A stretch of DNA of 64,000 bases from Ailurus styani (taxonomy: Eukaryota; Chordata; Mammalia; Carnivora; Ailuridae). The stretch covers positions 2,945,386-3,009,385 of the forward strand of contig LNAC01000102.1 of NCBI GenBank assembly GCA_002007465.1, written 5' to 3'. Shown piece after piece: positions 12,006-23,968 of this stretch (position 1 is its first letter; each line of letters starts with the position of its first letter). The translations under genes were made by a program, and so were the position numbers. A model generated the notes under the pieces. The model had not been told where the DNA came from. It worked only from the letters and a program-made list of their open reading frames with translations, and did not search any database.

Positions 12006-13339
12006 TCAGTATATCCATTCTTAAGGGATCTGGAACTATTCTTACTATGTGTGTGAATCCCCCTGCTTCCCTTTTTTCTGTCTTCCTGCTTTGTGCCCAT
12101 GTCATTCTATGACCCTGATGGAGAATAAATAAATTCACAATTTCCATTCAGAGCAAGGGTATGTATTCCCCTCTGATGAAAGCATTGTGTTGAAATATAA
12201 TAGACATACATTTGGAATAGACCTTGTAAGATGCAGATCCTACTGTGAATAGGAAAACTTTCTTGCATTTTGTATTTTATGCTTTATTTTCTAAAATTCA
12301 AGCCAGAACTTATAGTTCTTTGGTTATAGAGATTGTATTTGCCTTGCTTACACCAAAGTTGCATACGTAATGTTTGTTTTATATAAATTCTTGAAATTTG
12401 TTTAATCAGCCAATTTAAAGTACCTGGAATATAGTCAGTCCTGGATAGTTTTCAGCATCAAAGTGCTTTAATATAGGAGCCAAAGATTAGGAATGGTATT
12501 CTACTGAAGTATTCAAAAGGGCAGAGGATGGTCTCCACCCTCCAGACATTTTCAATCCCAAATACAAACAAATGTGAATGATTTTTCCTTTTATTGTATG
12601 GGTTCTGATCACTAGCTCTATTAAGTGGTGTGGGTAGGTCACACAATGTCTAAAAAAAACACTTAAATTGTAGTTATTAGAATAAGTCTGACATGATGAA
12701 GCTGTGCATCAACTGGAGTTGAAATTTATATTTTGGAGCCTCAAAGCAAGGAATCTATACTGATTACCAGTAACTCTATTAAAAATTTCACTGTATGGTC
12801 TAGTACAAATCTACTTTTAAGCCCTAGATCATTTTTTGTGATCTGATTTTATTAAACCATGCATAGAAGTTGTTGAGGAGGAAAAGTAAAAATACATAAA
12901 AATAAGAAAAATATAAGAGAAAAATAGTATGTAGCAATCTATAACAAATGACTTTTGAGGATTGAGAGATAAATGATCAAAGATTCAAGTTGATAAAATT
13001 TCCTCTAACTTTATGAAAGTTATTTACTATGCATGGATGTACATTTCTTTCTTAAGCATTTCATTTAATTATAACAATTTTGCTTTCTTTACATAAAATT
13101 TTGGAAAATTTAGCAGCATATGAAAAAAAGCACCCATTTTCTCTTCACCATTCGAAACCCCTGATACCTTTTAGCATATTTACTTCATGGCTCTTATCTG
13201 TGTACATACACATAATTGAAATAAATATCTTTATATATATTTTGATTATTTTTTACATTTGGTTTTATATCTCCAAGGTTTTTCCTTAGTATAGCATTAC
13301 TCCTATGACTGAAAATTATTCACTAGTAGATTTTATCTT
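12006..13339. other. Unassigned AT-rich sequence
   Basis: Nothing confidently recognised. Part of 13080-13320 vaguely resembles old L1 3' sequence, but I would not call it. Short ORFs at 11953-12147, 12458-12646 and 13080-13289 show no domains. Confidence 0.4.
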
Positions 13340-13815
13340 ACTTGCCGTGGACTAAACAATCTTGGCTCACCTAGGGAATTCATCCGGCCCCACACACTGT
13401 TCCCTCACTCCTTCCACTCTAGCCACACAGGCCTCTTTGCTCTTCCTCAGACATGCCAAGCATCCCTTCTGTGGGGTCTTTGTCTTTGCCATCCTTCTGC
13501 CCACAGCACCTTCCTTTTAGGTGTATGGTTTCCTTCCTCAATCATTCAAGGGTCTGTTTTAATACACTTTGTAGGAAAGGACATCCCTGACCAGCATGTT
13601 GAAATAAAGCCTCATCCCATTGCTCTCTAGCTTTCCATGTTTCTTGTCATATATATTTATTTTCTTATTGTCTATTTTTCCTTCACCACCCCCCCACACA
13701 CAGATAAACACACACACCACAAAACTCTAGAAGAACAGAGTCTTTGTTTTGTTCACTATTCAATTAACAGAGCTAAGAACAGTGCCTGGTGCATAGTAGA
13801 TAATAAAATTTTTTG
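13340..13815 (+). mobile_element. L2 3' end
   Basis: Plus-strand L2 in the expected order: ccttccactctagccacaca, a degraded protein-end region, and the 3' terminus aacagtgcctggtgcatagt followed by agataataaa. Ancient and non-coding. Confidence 0.8.
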
Positions 13816-14242
13816 AAAAAACAATTAAATTCATAGGCTGCATAGTATTCCATTTCATAGATATACCTCACTTTGCTTAACTCTCTGGTTAGACAATGAT
13901 CTATTATAATAAATAAGTCAATAATTAGCACGTTCATAAAGAACTCATTTATCTATCAAGTTTATATCCATAAAATTAATTCTGAGTAAAAAATTCTTGG
14001 GTTAACAATATGAAAAACTTGGAACATAATTTTTTAAGGTATAAATAGTTATCGTACTTTCATTAGCAAATTTTGTAAGCAATTTATACAGATTTTTGAA
14101 TTGCCATTTGAATATTCTGTACTAACTTATACTTTTACCAATTTTGCACTAATTATACTCGTACTAATTTATACTTTTATTTTCCTTATAAATGGTTATT
14201 TTACTACAATCTAGCTAAGAAAGATACTTAAAAAAAAAAAAA

Positions 14243-14433
14243 GCTGGGATGCCTCAGTCAGTTAAGTGTCTGACTCTTGGTTTCTGGTCAAGTCATGATC
14301 TCAGGGTCACGAATGAGCCTGAGTCAGGCTCCATGCTCAGCACAGAGTCAGCTTGCATTACTCTCTCTCTCTCTGCCCCTCCCACTCACTCTTTCTCTCT
14401 CTCTCTCTCTCTCAAGTAAATAAATAAATCTTT
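14243..14433 (+). mobile_element. CAN SINE, first of three in a row
   Basis: Diverged head (gatgcctcagtcagttaagt), tcatgatctcagggtcac, a CT-rich body and an aagtaaataaataaatcttt tail. It ends exactly where the next SINE begins. The A run just before it (14228-14241) may belong to the target. Confidence 0.88.
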
Positions 14434-14650
14434 GGGGTGCTTGGGTGGCTCAGTCGGTTAAGCATCTACCTTTGGCTCAGGTATTGATCCCAGGGTCCTG
14501 GGAGTGAGCCCTTGGGGTCCCCAGTCAGGAGAAAGCCTGCTTCTCCCTCTCCTTCTGCCTGCCGCATCCCCTCTTGTGCTTTCTCAATCATGTTCTCTCT
14601 CTCTCTCTCTCTCTCTCTCTGTCACATAAATAAATCAAAAAAAAAAACTT
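14434..14650 (+). mobile_element. CAN SINE, second of three
   Basis: Head ggggtgcttgggtggctcag, tgatcccagggtcctggga, CT repeat, then an A-rich tail. It abuts the previous SINE tail with no spacer, so it probably inserted into that tail. Confidence 0.93.
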
Positions 14651-14719
14651 TAAAATTTCTTTTAAAAATAAATCTTAAAAAATAAAAATAATAAATTAAA
14701 AAAATTTATAACAATCTGA

Positions 14720-14910
14720 GGGCCGCCTGGGTGGCTCAGTTGGTTAAGCATCAGATTCTTGATTTCAGCTCAGGTCATGATCTCAATGTTGTGGAATCAA
14801 GCCCCATGTGGGGCTCTGCACTCAGTGGAAAGTCTGCTTGAAATTGTTTCTCTCCCTCCCATACTCACGCTCTCCATCTCTCTCTTAAATATATAAATAA
14901 AATATTTTTT
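14720..14910 (+). mobile_element. CAN SINE, third of three
   Basis: Head gggccgcctgggtggctcag, caggtcatgatctcaatgtt, and a tail of aaatatataaataaaat. Separated from the second copy by about 70 bases of A-rich sequence, probably tail expansion. Confidence 0.92.
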
Positions 14911-15191
14911 AATTATAATAATTTGAAAATGTCATTTTTAATAATGGAGAAACAAATATATTTTCATATGTGTTAGTGATTTGTTATCCTCTTATGCCAA
15001 ATGTCTCTTCCTATTTTCTGTATTCATTGTGTGATCTATTGAAGTTTATAGTCTTAATTATTGCTCTATTTACAAGCTATATATGCATATTTAAATGATA
15101 CATGCATATACAGGTATATATGTTTTCCATAGGTATCCATCTATATTAGTAATAATATTTAGTGAATGTCTGATATTTAAAAAATTCTTTA

Positions 15192-15399
15192 GGGGCGCTT
15201 GGGTGGCTCAGTGAGTTAAGCCTCTGCCTTCGGCTCAGGTCATGATCTCAGGGTCCTGGGATCAAGCCCTGCATCCGGCTGTCTGCTCAGCAGGGAGCCT
15301 GCTCCCTCCTCTCTCTCTGCCTGCCTCTGTGCCTACTTGTGATCTGCTCTCTCTGTCAAATGAATGAATAAAATCTTAAAAAAATAAAATAAAAAAATA
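15192..15399 (+). mobile_element. CAN SINE
   Basis: Near-consensus copy: ggggcgcttgggtggctcag head, ctcagggtcctgggatcaag, a tgtgatctgctctctctgtc body end and an aataaaatcttaaaaaa tail. Sits inside the old L1. No clean TSD seen. Confidence 0.94.
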
Positions 15400-16002
15400 C
15401 TTCATATTTAGTTTGTATCATTTTCATTATATCTAATTGCTAAAACAACATGGCAAATTTTATTTTATGATCACCATCTTAGAAAAAAAATCACTGAAAT
15501 TTATATAGTAAGTAATTTTTATAGTCTTGGTGAAGCAGGAATTTGGGGTCTGACTCCCAATTCATACTCTCTCTCTCCAGTATGACATGTTGTCAGCACA
15601 TTTCCAGCCTGTTATTGGACTTTATTTTTGCTTATGGTGTTTTTGACAAACAAGAATTTTACTTTTTAATGTGATCAATTATTTTCAATTGAAGTATATG
15701 TAGTGGCCAACATTTGACCGTTTTTGACCCACAAAATGGCCATTTCATATGCTTTAACCTAACATTTTCATTATAACTTTTCCCTTTGATTGAAAGCTTT
15801 AGGAATATTCTCCAATTCATATATTTGTTATTCCACTTTGGAATTTTGTACTTTCAATGTTACTATTTATTTTTAAATCCATCAGGGTATTTTTTCTGAG
15901 AAACTAACCAATTTTCCTAATACTATTTATGGGTAATCTTTCTTTTCCTTCCCAATACTTGGTGTCATCCTTATATAATATAAAGTTATAATATATACTA
16001 AT

Positions 16003-16496
16003 TACATTAGTTTCTTAAGGCTGCCCTACAAAGTACCACAAAATGAGTGGCTTAAAAGAACAGAAATTTATTGTGTCACAGTTTTGAAGCCTAGAAGTTC
16101 AAAATCACGCTGTTGGCAGAGCCATACTCCTTCTGAAAACTGTAAGATAGAATCATTCCTTTCCTTTTCCTGGCTTTTGATATTTTGCCTGCACTCTGGT
16201 GTTTCTTGGCTCATGGATACCTTGCTTCAGTCTTCCAATCCAATCCAGTCTTCACATGGTGCTATCCCTGTCTTCACATGATCTTCCTTCCCTTTATGTC
16301 TATGTCTGCATACAAATTTTTACTTACTTAATACTTACTTATTGGATTAGGACTCACCCTAATGACCTAATTTTAACTAGATTGTTCTATGAAGATCTTA
16401 TTTCAAAACAAGGTCCCATTTTGAGGTATTAGGGGTTAATACTTCAACATACCTTTTGGGGGGAGTGGGAAGTATAACACAGTTTTACCCACAACA
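16003..16496 (-). mobile_element. MLT1-type solo LTR (antisense)
   Basis: Reads as the reverse complement of an MLT1 MaLR LTR: ggctgccctacaaagtacca, aaagaacagaaatttattgt, actcaccctaatgaccta, then acttcaacataccttttggg and an ...acaaca end. Interrupts the old L1, so it is younger than that L1. Confidence 0.82.
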
Positions 16497-17330
16497 CTCA
16501 CGTTATTAAAAAAAAATTAGGTGCTTCACTCCACTTTATTCATCAGTATCTCTAATATGAAGAAGAACACTGATATTATTGTTTTAGGTTTATAATAAGC
16601 TTTAATTTTATTATAGAAGCGGTTTTCTAATATTCTACTTTTCTTCAAAAATGTTTTAGCTATTTTCAAACATTTTTATTTTCACATGAGTTTCAGAATA
16701 TTGTTTTTCCAACTACTGCTAAATCTATAAATTAATTTGGAAAGAGCTGACATCTTTGCAATAGTCATTCTTTCTATTTAGGAACACATAGGCCTTTCAA
16801 TTTATTGTGTCTTTTTTTTCTACACACGTACTTTTATACTTTTCTTCATAAAGTACTGTCAGAATATGTAAGTAGGCTATTGCCAGGTGTCTCACAGCTA
16901 CGCTGGTATTGTGAATGGGATCTTTTCTCCTTTTTGTTTTCCAAATGGTTATTGCAGTACATATAATGATGCTATTAATATGAACACACATTGATATGAT
17001 ATTTAATACATTTATTAAACCATCCTATCCCAATAGTATTTAAGCTGATTTTCTTGTGCTTTGTGGTCTTGCAATTAAAAGAGCTTGTTTTTTTTTCAGC
17101 CTTAAAAGTATGTACTATTTTGTTTTATTTCCAGTCTTATTTTTTTGGTCAGAACTTTCAGGAATAATAATAATGACAAATAATCAGAGTTAATATTGTG
17201 GGTTTTTTTCTTAGGCATTTTACTAGGAATGTCTACATCATTTCACCATTTCACTATAATTTTGAATGCCTGATATATGGAAATATTAATTTTCCTATTA
17301 GCAAATATCCTTCTCCTTGATATTGAATCT

Positions 17331-17965
17331 TAAAATCAAGAACAAATATTTTAATTTAACAAATACTTTTTCATTTTACATGTATAATCATTTGTATCAC
17401 ATAATAAACTTTTTGAGAAGATACATGGAACTTTATCATAGGAGTCAATTTAATGTGGAATTTTTTTATCCTAAGCAAATGCCATTGATTGTGAAATCCT
17501 ACTCTTTATTCAGAATACCTGAGTTATTATGATGAATTTCTGCCAAGAAGTTTAAAAATACATTTTTTAAAAAAAATTTCAGCTCAATATTATTCTTAAA
17601 ATACAGAAAATCAGCACTTTGTCATAGCCCTGGGAGGGTGCATTTAATTAATTAATTAACATTTGTTATGTTTATTTATTACGTATTTCAATAAAGAGAC
17701 CTACTTTAACGTATGCATTATTCTAATACCATAGAGATGGAAAATAGGTGGAAAACTTATGATCATACTACTCAAAGACAGATATTGCTAATGTTTCCAC
17801 TTTTATGTGTATATTAAATTATATATTTAATATTATACTTTAAAAACTAATAATGTAATAAGAGTGCTTAGCATTACTAGAGGTTTTCTAAAACAAAAAT
17901 GAAATAATTTATTTTATTATACATATTATATGTGAACACATGTTCTTATAAAAATAAAAAAATCA
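17331..17965. other. Unassigned AT-rich sequence
   Basis: Very AT-rich, with a short taattaattaatta run near 17648. It may be more old LINE sequence, but no motif is clear enough to call. Confidence 0.4.
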
Positions 17966-18070
17966 GGAGCACCTGGCTGGCTCACTCAGAAGAGAGAGTG
18001 GCTCTTGATTTTAGGGTCATGAGTTTGAGGCCCACATTGGGTGTAGAGATTACTAAAAATAAACAAACAA
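17966..18070 (+). mobile_element. Short tRNA-derived carnivoran SINE
   Basis: ggagcacctggctggctcac head, then gctcttgattttagggtcat, gcccacattgggtgtagaga and an A-rich tail. It lacks the CT-rich body of ordinary CAN SINEs, matching a short SINEC subfamily. The box A and box B positions are those of its tRNA ancestor. Confidence 0.8.
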
Positions 18071-18755
18071 AAAAATGCCAAAAAGAATATTGGTTAAAAA
18101 GCTATACTTCCCTTTTATTCCTCTACTTACCATCTCTCACTACCCTTCTCTCCTTAGCCAATTTTACTTTATTCTTTGGTGAGTAATCTTTAAACATTTT
18201 TTTCTATATATATACATAAGAAGATATGTTAATATAAACTGATCTATGATATAAATCTGACCCAAAACATTTTCAAACCTGACATCCATTGGTGATCCTT
18301 GAATGTTTAACACATTTAGATCTAAATCATCTTTTTAATTACTACGTAGTACTCTAAATTTCTCAGTTAGCAGATTTACTTTATAAGAGAGATGATATTT
18401 TAAGGATTTTAATCTGATTGCTAAATAGTTTTCAAAAGCATTCTCAGAAACTTGTGTACATTGTATCATAATTACGAATTTCACTCACTATTTAACCAAG
18501 TTTCATTAATCCTAGATATTTTCTTGATATGAATGCCCATATAATATCCTATGCAATTATGTTTTGAAGCACTATTCTGAACATTTCTATGTATCTAGAT
18601 ACAATTATTATTTTTTAAACAATTACGGGATCCTTTATTTATAATAATGTTTAAAACATGTTAATGTGAATAAAAAATTTTGTAGCATTTTTTCATGTTG
18701 TGATTACCTATAAAGTTACTGTTTTCTAGTATAAAACTGAAAAACTCCTTGCAGG
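18071..18755 (-). mobile_element. Probable old L1 remnant (antisense)
   Basis: Weak antisense L1 resemblance in the aattactacgtagtactc and tctgattgctaaatag region (about 18300-18480). The rest is unrecognised. A low-confidence call. Confidence 0.38.
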
Positions 18756-19790
18756 TCTTGAAGGTTTATATATCTCTCTAGCTTAGCGTTCAAACTTCTG
18801 ACTCTCAAATTTATATCTCCACCCTGAATTTGCCTAACTGTCCACTTGTATAGCCATCTGCCTCCTTCACATCTTGAGTGCCTAGCAGGCATTTCACACA
18901 TAATGTCTCCAAAAGCAAATTCCTGATCTTTTCCCTCTACCAAACCTGCCTCTGTCAGTAAAGGGTCTCTTCATGCTCAATCTAGAAATTCTAAAGTTAT
19001 CCCTGATTTCTCTGTCTCACAACACACAACAAATCCTCCAGAAAATCCTTTCAAAATGTATCCAAGAATTTTTCTCCTACTCACCACCTCCTGCCACCAT
19101 CATCTCTCACGGGGATCAATACAACAGTCCCCTTACTGGACTCTCATTTCCTATTCTGACTCCCCAGTTCAGCCACTGAGCAGCCACAATCATTGGTTTA
19201 AATTCAAGTCAATTGATCTCTTTCCTCTCCTCAAAACTTCCTATGTATTCCCATCTGACTTGATTAAGAAGCCAAAATTCCTAGAATAGTCTGAAAGACT
19301 ATGGTCTGATTTTAGACTCTTGAAACCTTTCTGACCTTGTCTTCCACTGCTCACTTCACTCTTTCTGTCTCAGCCACAGTGGTCTCACTGGTGGTTCTAG
19401 AACATTAGAAATGAAGCCACAGGATGGCAGACCTGCCTCTGCTCTTGGCAATTCTCATTTCCCCTGCCTGCAACACTCTTCCCCTTCTTCCATATAAAGT
19501 CACATTTCTCACCTCCTTTGTGTCTTTATGTAAATAACGTCACCTTGGTGAGGTCATCTCTGAATACATAAGTTAAAACTGGTCTCTCAAATTATCTATG
19601 CATCCTTTTCTGTTTGCTATTCTCTTTAGGGTTGTTGACCTTTAAACTTAATAATTTTTTCTATTATCTTTTTTCATCCACAATATGTTTCCTGACAGCA
19701 AGGACTTTGGTCAGTTTTGTTTACCTATCTCTAAAGCTAAAACAGAACTTGGAGCATAGAGGGAGTTTAGTGAATAATTAATGAATACAT
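18756..19790 (+). mobile_element. L2, about 1 kb of the 3' half
   Basis: One of the longest L2 copies here. Landmarks in order: atttcacacataatgtctcc, caccatcatctctcacgggg, cccttactggactctcattt, ctgacttgattaagaagcc, a C-terminal region near 19440, and the 3' end aacagaacttggagcataga. The ORFs at 18973-19289 are remnants without a usable L2 frame. Confidence 0.83.
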
Positions 19791-20075
19791 GATTCAATGA
19801 ATATATTACTCTTCTCCACCCAATGAATCCTAAAAACACATATATTGTCATTCTAATGCTGTTTAATATTAACTTATCATTGGTTATGTAAATGAAAGTT
19901 GAAACCACACAATGACAATTTTTGCGTGTAACATAAAAAAAGAAGAAAAAGAATGATAAAACCCGTGTTGATGAAGAGGTAGGGATACTAGTTGAAGAAG
20001 TTACGTCAAACAGTTTAAAAATATACTTCCTTATTGGCCCAGGCATTGAACTTTAAAAAAAAATGCTAAGAATAT

Positions 20076-20251
20076 GGGTAGCTGGGTGGCTCAGTCAGTT
20101 AAGCATCCAACTCCTGATTTTGGCTCAGGTCATGATCTTAGGTCATGAGATCAAGTGGATTCTAGGTTCCATATTGGAAGAATTTCTCACACCCTCTCCC
20201 TTTGCTCCCACTCCCTCCCTTTCCCACTCTTTCTCTAAAAAAAAAAAAAAT
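20076..20251 (+). mobile_element. CAN SINE
   Basis: Head gggtagctgggtggctcagt, caggtcatgatcttagg, a CT-rich end and a 14-A tail. TSD taagaatat at 20067-20075 and 20252-20260. A short block after the mid-region is missing compared with full-length copies. Confidence 0.93.
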
Positions 20252-20260
20252 TAAGAATAT

Positions 20261-20829
20261 AATCATGATACTGAAATCATGGTATATAAATCTTTATCTT
20301 ATTAGGCTCAGAAAGGTTTATAATTGCAATTCATTCGAAGCATCTGTTTAACAAAAATGACTACTAATATTTATTTCATGTATAAGATGCAGTGTGATGC
20401 AGTTGCTGAAAGTGATGTGAAAAATTAGGTGATAACATAGAAAACATACCCATATATTGTTAAATGAACCAAAAGAAGTAAAAAATCAGTTTTTCCAATC
20501 TTCTTTATCTAGTTCTATGTAGTTCTTCTGAGTTTAACCTTACAAAAGTAAAAATTTCTCTCTCACGAGCAGACAAAATAGTTAAGAAAGCACGTGCTGT
20601 TATCATAATGATAATGCCTTTGATGTCAGTGGGTTTTAGTATCCTGACAAAATATGTTACTTATGCTATGATTTGTTTTCCATTTTAATTAGAATCATTG
20701 TTTACTAATAACCTTATTTCTAAGATAATTTATTTTGAGCATCAAACCCCTGGCCTTTTGCTAATCTGAATTGATACCACTTTTATAAGAATTAGTGAGA
20801 AATGCTAATGTCAGTCTATTTGTGTTATA
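20261..20829. other. Unassigned sequence
   Basis: AT-rich, no recognised repeat and no plausible ORF. Confidence 0.45.
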
Positions 20830-21029
20830 ACACATTTGAGTGATCCTCATTTAAATCTCTCCATGTCTTGTTTTCCAAGACATTTCATGGTCTTGTTTTT
20901 TCCCCTCCTAACCTTTATTTCTCTGGCTTTTTTTCTTTTTATTTTTTTCTTATCATAAGTGTTCCTCAGCATTCCACCCTTGGGCCTTTCCCTTTTTTCT
21001 CTTTCTCTCCAATGGCAGTAGCAATTCAT
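20830..21029 (+). mobile_element. L2 fragment
   Basis: gtgttcctcagcattccacc followed by cttgggcctttccc matches the plus-strand L2 ORF2 interior, preceded by a T-rich degraded segment. Confidence 0.52.
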
Positions 21030-21139
21030 TAATTTACTCACTCATTTGTACATATGTTCTTTCAACACATATTTATTACTAAAATATTTCAGCCACTGTG
21101 CTAGATGCTGAAATATCATCTTGAATAAGTCAGACTTAC
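21030..21139 (-). mobile_element. L2 3' end (antisense)
   Basis: tttactcactcatttgtaca, then caacacatatttattact and a degraded gccactgtgctagatgct match the reverse complement of the L2 3' terminus. It ends where the MaLR LTR begins. Confidence 0.55.
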
Positions 21140-21521
21140 TGCTCTGGACTGAATTGTGTTTCCTGAAAATTCATATATTGGGATGTGTGATGGTATTTGG
21201 AGATCAGGCCTGTGGATGGTAATTAGGCTTTTATGAGGTCCTGAGGGTGGCACCTTCATGAAGGGATTAGTGCCCTTATAAGAAGAGACACCAAAGAGCT
21301 TGCTTTCTCTTTTTTTCTCCCCACACAGGGAAGAAAATCCATGTGAGGGCAGTGAGAAGGTGGCCATTTGCAACCCAAGGAGAGAGTAATCACCAGACAC
21401 CAACCCTGTTGGCATTTTGGTCTTGTACTTCCAGGCTGCAGAACTGTAAGAGATAAATTCCAAATGTTTAAGTCACCCCGTCTATGATGTTTTGTTATTG
21501 TTGTTCAAATTGACTAAGACA
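21140..21521 (+). mobile_element. MaLR 5' LTR (MLT1/MST-like)
   Basis: tctggactgaattgtgtttc start, gggattagtgcccttataag, a polyadenylation-like gataaattcc near the 3' end and a ctaagaca terminus that runs straight into the internal sequence (aattttggtactgaaa). The 115-codon minus-strand ORF across it is not a gene. Confidence 0.8.
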
Positions 21522-22526
21522 AATTTTGGTACTGAAAAGTGGAGGGTGATGCTGTGACAAGTACCTAAGCATGTGGAAATGGCTTTGAAACTGGGTAATG
21601 GGTTGAGAGTAGAACAGTTTTGAAGCACATGTTAGAAATATGGCAATTCTGGTGAGGTCTCAGATAAATATGAGGAGCATGTTATTGAAAACTGGAGAAA
21701 AGGCAAAGGATTTGGCTGGACTGTGTTCTAGTATTTTGTGGAAGGTAGAACTTTTGAGTGATGAAATTGGATATTTGGCCAAGCCGATTCTTTAGTAGTA
21801 TTGAAAGAGCAACCTGGTTCTTCCTGACTGCTTATAGTAAAATGCTAGAAGATAGGTGGGTTCAAGAAGAAATGGCTAAGAAAAAAAACAAACAAACAAA
21901 CAGAATTTAAAGATATGGAAAATTCTCAGCCTGTTCAAATTTCAGAAAATGAGAAAGCATGTTCAGCAGAGAACACTGAGACGGTGAGTACCAAACACTT
22001 GATCCAGAGATTAGGGTGGGCATAAACTATGGACCTTATCAGCCATATCCACAGAAACCAGGAATAGGGATTATACTAGCAATAACACTACCAGTGGGGA
22101 CTAAAGAAAACAGAGAAAACAGGATGAAATGAAGGCTGTGAACATGTACTATTCTTCAAGAAAAGGAAAGGAATACCCCCAAAGGTGAGTCACAGATTAT
22201 TAGAGCTGCTTCACCCACAATAGGTCCCAAGCTCATGGGATGTAAGTCAGGTGTGTGTGTGTTGGGAGGTAAGATGCTACCACTTGGGTTTCAAAGGGCA
22301 GGACCTCCACATAGAGGAGCTGCATAGACAGGAGCCTTGCAGAGAGCAGCGTGGTTATTTCTTCCATGAGCCATGCCTGCTTTAGGTGATTTTTAAATGA
22401 GAAATTGGACTTTAAACTTTAGAGTTGATGCTGGAATGGGTTAAGACTTTTAGAGCTCTTGAGATGAGATAATTAAGTGCATTTTACATGTAAGAAGGAC
22501 ATGAATTTTAGGGGCCAGTGCCAGAA
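21522..22526 (+). mobile_element. MaLR internal sequence, second provirus
   Basis: Same non-coding internal as at 2833-4606: gtggaaatggctttgaaact near the start, gagttgatgctggaatgggt near the end and the polypurine-like ggggccagtgccagaatg just before the 3' LTR. No ORF survives. Confidence 0.78.
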
Positions 22527-22600
22527 TGCCATGGACTCAATTTGTCCCCCCTCCTAAATTCATAAGTTCCTTAAGCTCCTTAAATCCCTCAAAGAATTTA
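22527..22600 (+). mobile_element. MaLR 3' LTR, truncated
   Basis: Only the first 60-70 bases of the LTR remain (atggactcaatttgtccccc, aaattcataagttcc); the rest is deleted. It confirms LTR-internal-LTR order for the element starting at 21140. Confidence 0.68.
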
Positions 22601-22606
22601 AAGCCT

Positions 22607-22779
22607 AGTAATAATGATAGCCAACATTATTGAGTGTTTACAATGAATGAGGCATGATTTTAAGTGATTTACATGTATTATATTAAATTCTCACAAAACT
22701 TAATTAGTGGGCACTAATTTTATCTTGATGTTAGAAAGGAGGGTGAAAAGGCATAGTATGACAATAGGCACATAATTAC
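22607..22779 (-). mobile_element. MIR (antisense)
   Basis: aatgatagccaacattattg, gatttacatgtattatatta and a degraded lower half fit antisense MIR. Cut on the right by the SINE at 22792. Confidence 0.68.
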
Positions 22780-22791
22780 AAAACTAATGAA

Positions 22792-23000
22792 CTTATTTTT
22801 TTACTTACTTTTTAAAGGTTTTATTTATTTATTTGACACAGAGAGAGAGATCACAAGTAGGCAGAGGCAGCCAGAGAGAGAGGAGGAGGCAGGCTCCCTG
22901 CTGAGCAGAGAGCGCGATGTGGGACTCGATCCCAGGACCCTGAGATCATGACCTGAGCCGAAGGCAGAGGCTTTAATCCACTGAGCCACCCAGGTGCCCC
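22792..23000 (-). mobile_element. CAN SINE (young)
   Basis: Antisense full-length copy ending in gagccacccaggtgcccc. Perfect 12-bp TSD aaaactaatgaa at 22780-22791 and 23001-23012. The identical TSDs and near-consensus body indicate recent insertion. Confidence 0.96.
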
Positions 23001-23012
23001 AAAACTAATGAA

Positions 23013-23580
23013 TTTAAATTGAAGTAGATGCTCTGAAGAAGAATTATGAGGTAAGGGAATTTAATAGCAGTGTTTGACCAGAGAATGAAAAAATCTAAAG
23101 AGAAAGTGACTTTTAACCTAAGATATGAAGCACACAGTAAGTGTTAGGGATACAGAATGACATGAGAATAGAAGAGGGAGAGCTGCTTATGAAAATATCC
23201 TGAGATGGGAAGGAGAACACTGTTCCAGGAAGGAAGAAAGGCATGTTTGGGGAGACGCTGAAGAGAGGTGACAAGATGCAAAACAACAGGGAAAAATCAA
23301 CTGTCAGAATGGAGGCCAGGATGGAAGCAAATAGACCACTAAGGCGTTAATTTACATCATCCCAGACTAGAGTCAATAGTGCAGCGGCAATGGAGATAAG
23401 TTGACTGATTTGATATTTATCTGCGAGCTGCATCTGCAAAATCTGCAAATGGGCTGGCTGTGGGATGTGAGAGAAAGTAAAGAATTAAAACTGACTCTCA
23501 GTTTCTGCCTTGAGCAATTACTTACATGGTGGGATCATTTGGTGAGACTAGAAAAGCAAAGAATATATGATTTTAATAGC
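23013..23580 (-). mobile_element. L2 (antisense)
   Basis: Antisense L2 landmarks: aacactgttccaggaaggaa, gcaaatgggctggctgtggg and gaattaaaactgactctcag. Diverged. The ORF at 23401-23598 is incidental. Confidence 0.62.
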
Positions 23581-23654
23581 TCTTTCTATCATTTCTAGAA
23601 TGTTTGGTATTTGGCAAAGTAAGATACATGATGTTTAATGCAGATTTCACATCC

Positions 23655-23745
23655 ATTCTTCATTCATTCATTGACTGATTTCATGCTATGTGCCAGGCAG
23701 TCTGGTAGGTGTTTAGAATACAAAAGCGGAAGGATAGACATCAGT
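23655..23745 (-). mobile_element. L2 3' end (antisense)
   Basis: ttcattcattcattgactga followed by tatgtgccaggcagtctggt is the classic antisense L2 terminus. Confidence 0.65.
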
Positions 23746-23968
23746 AGGCCTGAGGCCTGGACCTGTGGTCCTGCAACGTGTGCCTCTGGCAGGAGGAGGC
23801 CACTGCTTTATTTTTGGTGTTTTAGCCTCTAAAGAGGTGCAGTGAAGATATTTCTTGGAGTGAAGAAGGAAAGTGGAGTCTGGAACTAATTACTACTGAA
23901 ATAAACCAATGCTTTTGGGGTGAAGAACAATTGGTGGTTTTGGAGGGAGGGGTGCTGACAGAAACATC

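Larger units (their letters stand above)
13825..17330 (-). mobile_element. Long old L1 (antisense), broken by later insertions
   Basis: Successive pieces follow the reverse-complement order of L1 ORF2: ctgcatagtattccatttca near 13840, ttgcttatggtgtttttgac near 15630, the ataaattaatttggaaagag region near 16730, tattgtgaatgggatctttt near 16908, then tatccttctccttgat near 17305. The pieces are 13825-14235, 14911-15191, 15400-16002 and 16497-17330. The gaps are four CAN SINEs and an MLT1 LTR. Boundaries are approximate. Confidence 0.65.

Noticed and set aside
14243..14910. CRISPR-like or satellite array
   Set aside because: The repeated units are three independent SINEs with their own A-rich tails and different divergence.
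19711..20046. 111-codon minus-strand ORF
   Set aside because: It overlaps an L2 3' end, contains a homopolymer-derived Phe run and has no recognisable domain.
21116..21463. 115-codon minus-strand ORF
   Set aside because: It is the antisense reading of a MaLR LTR.
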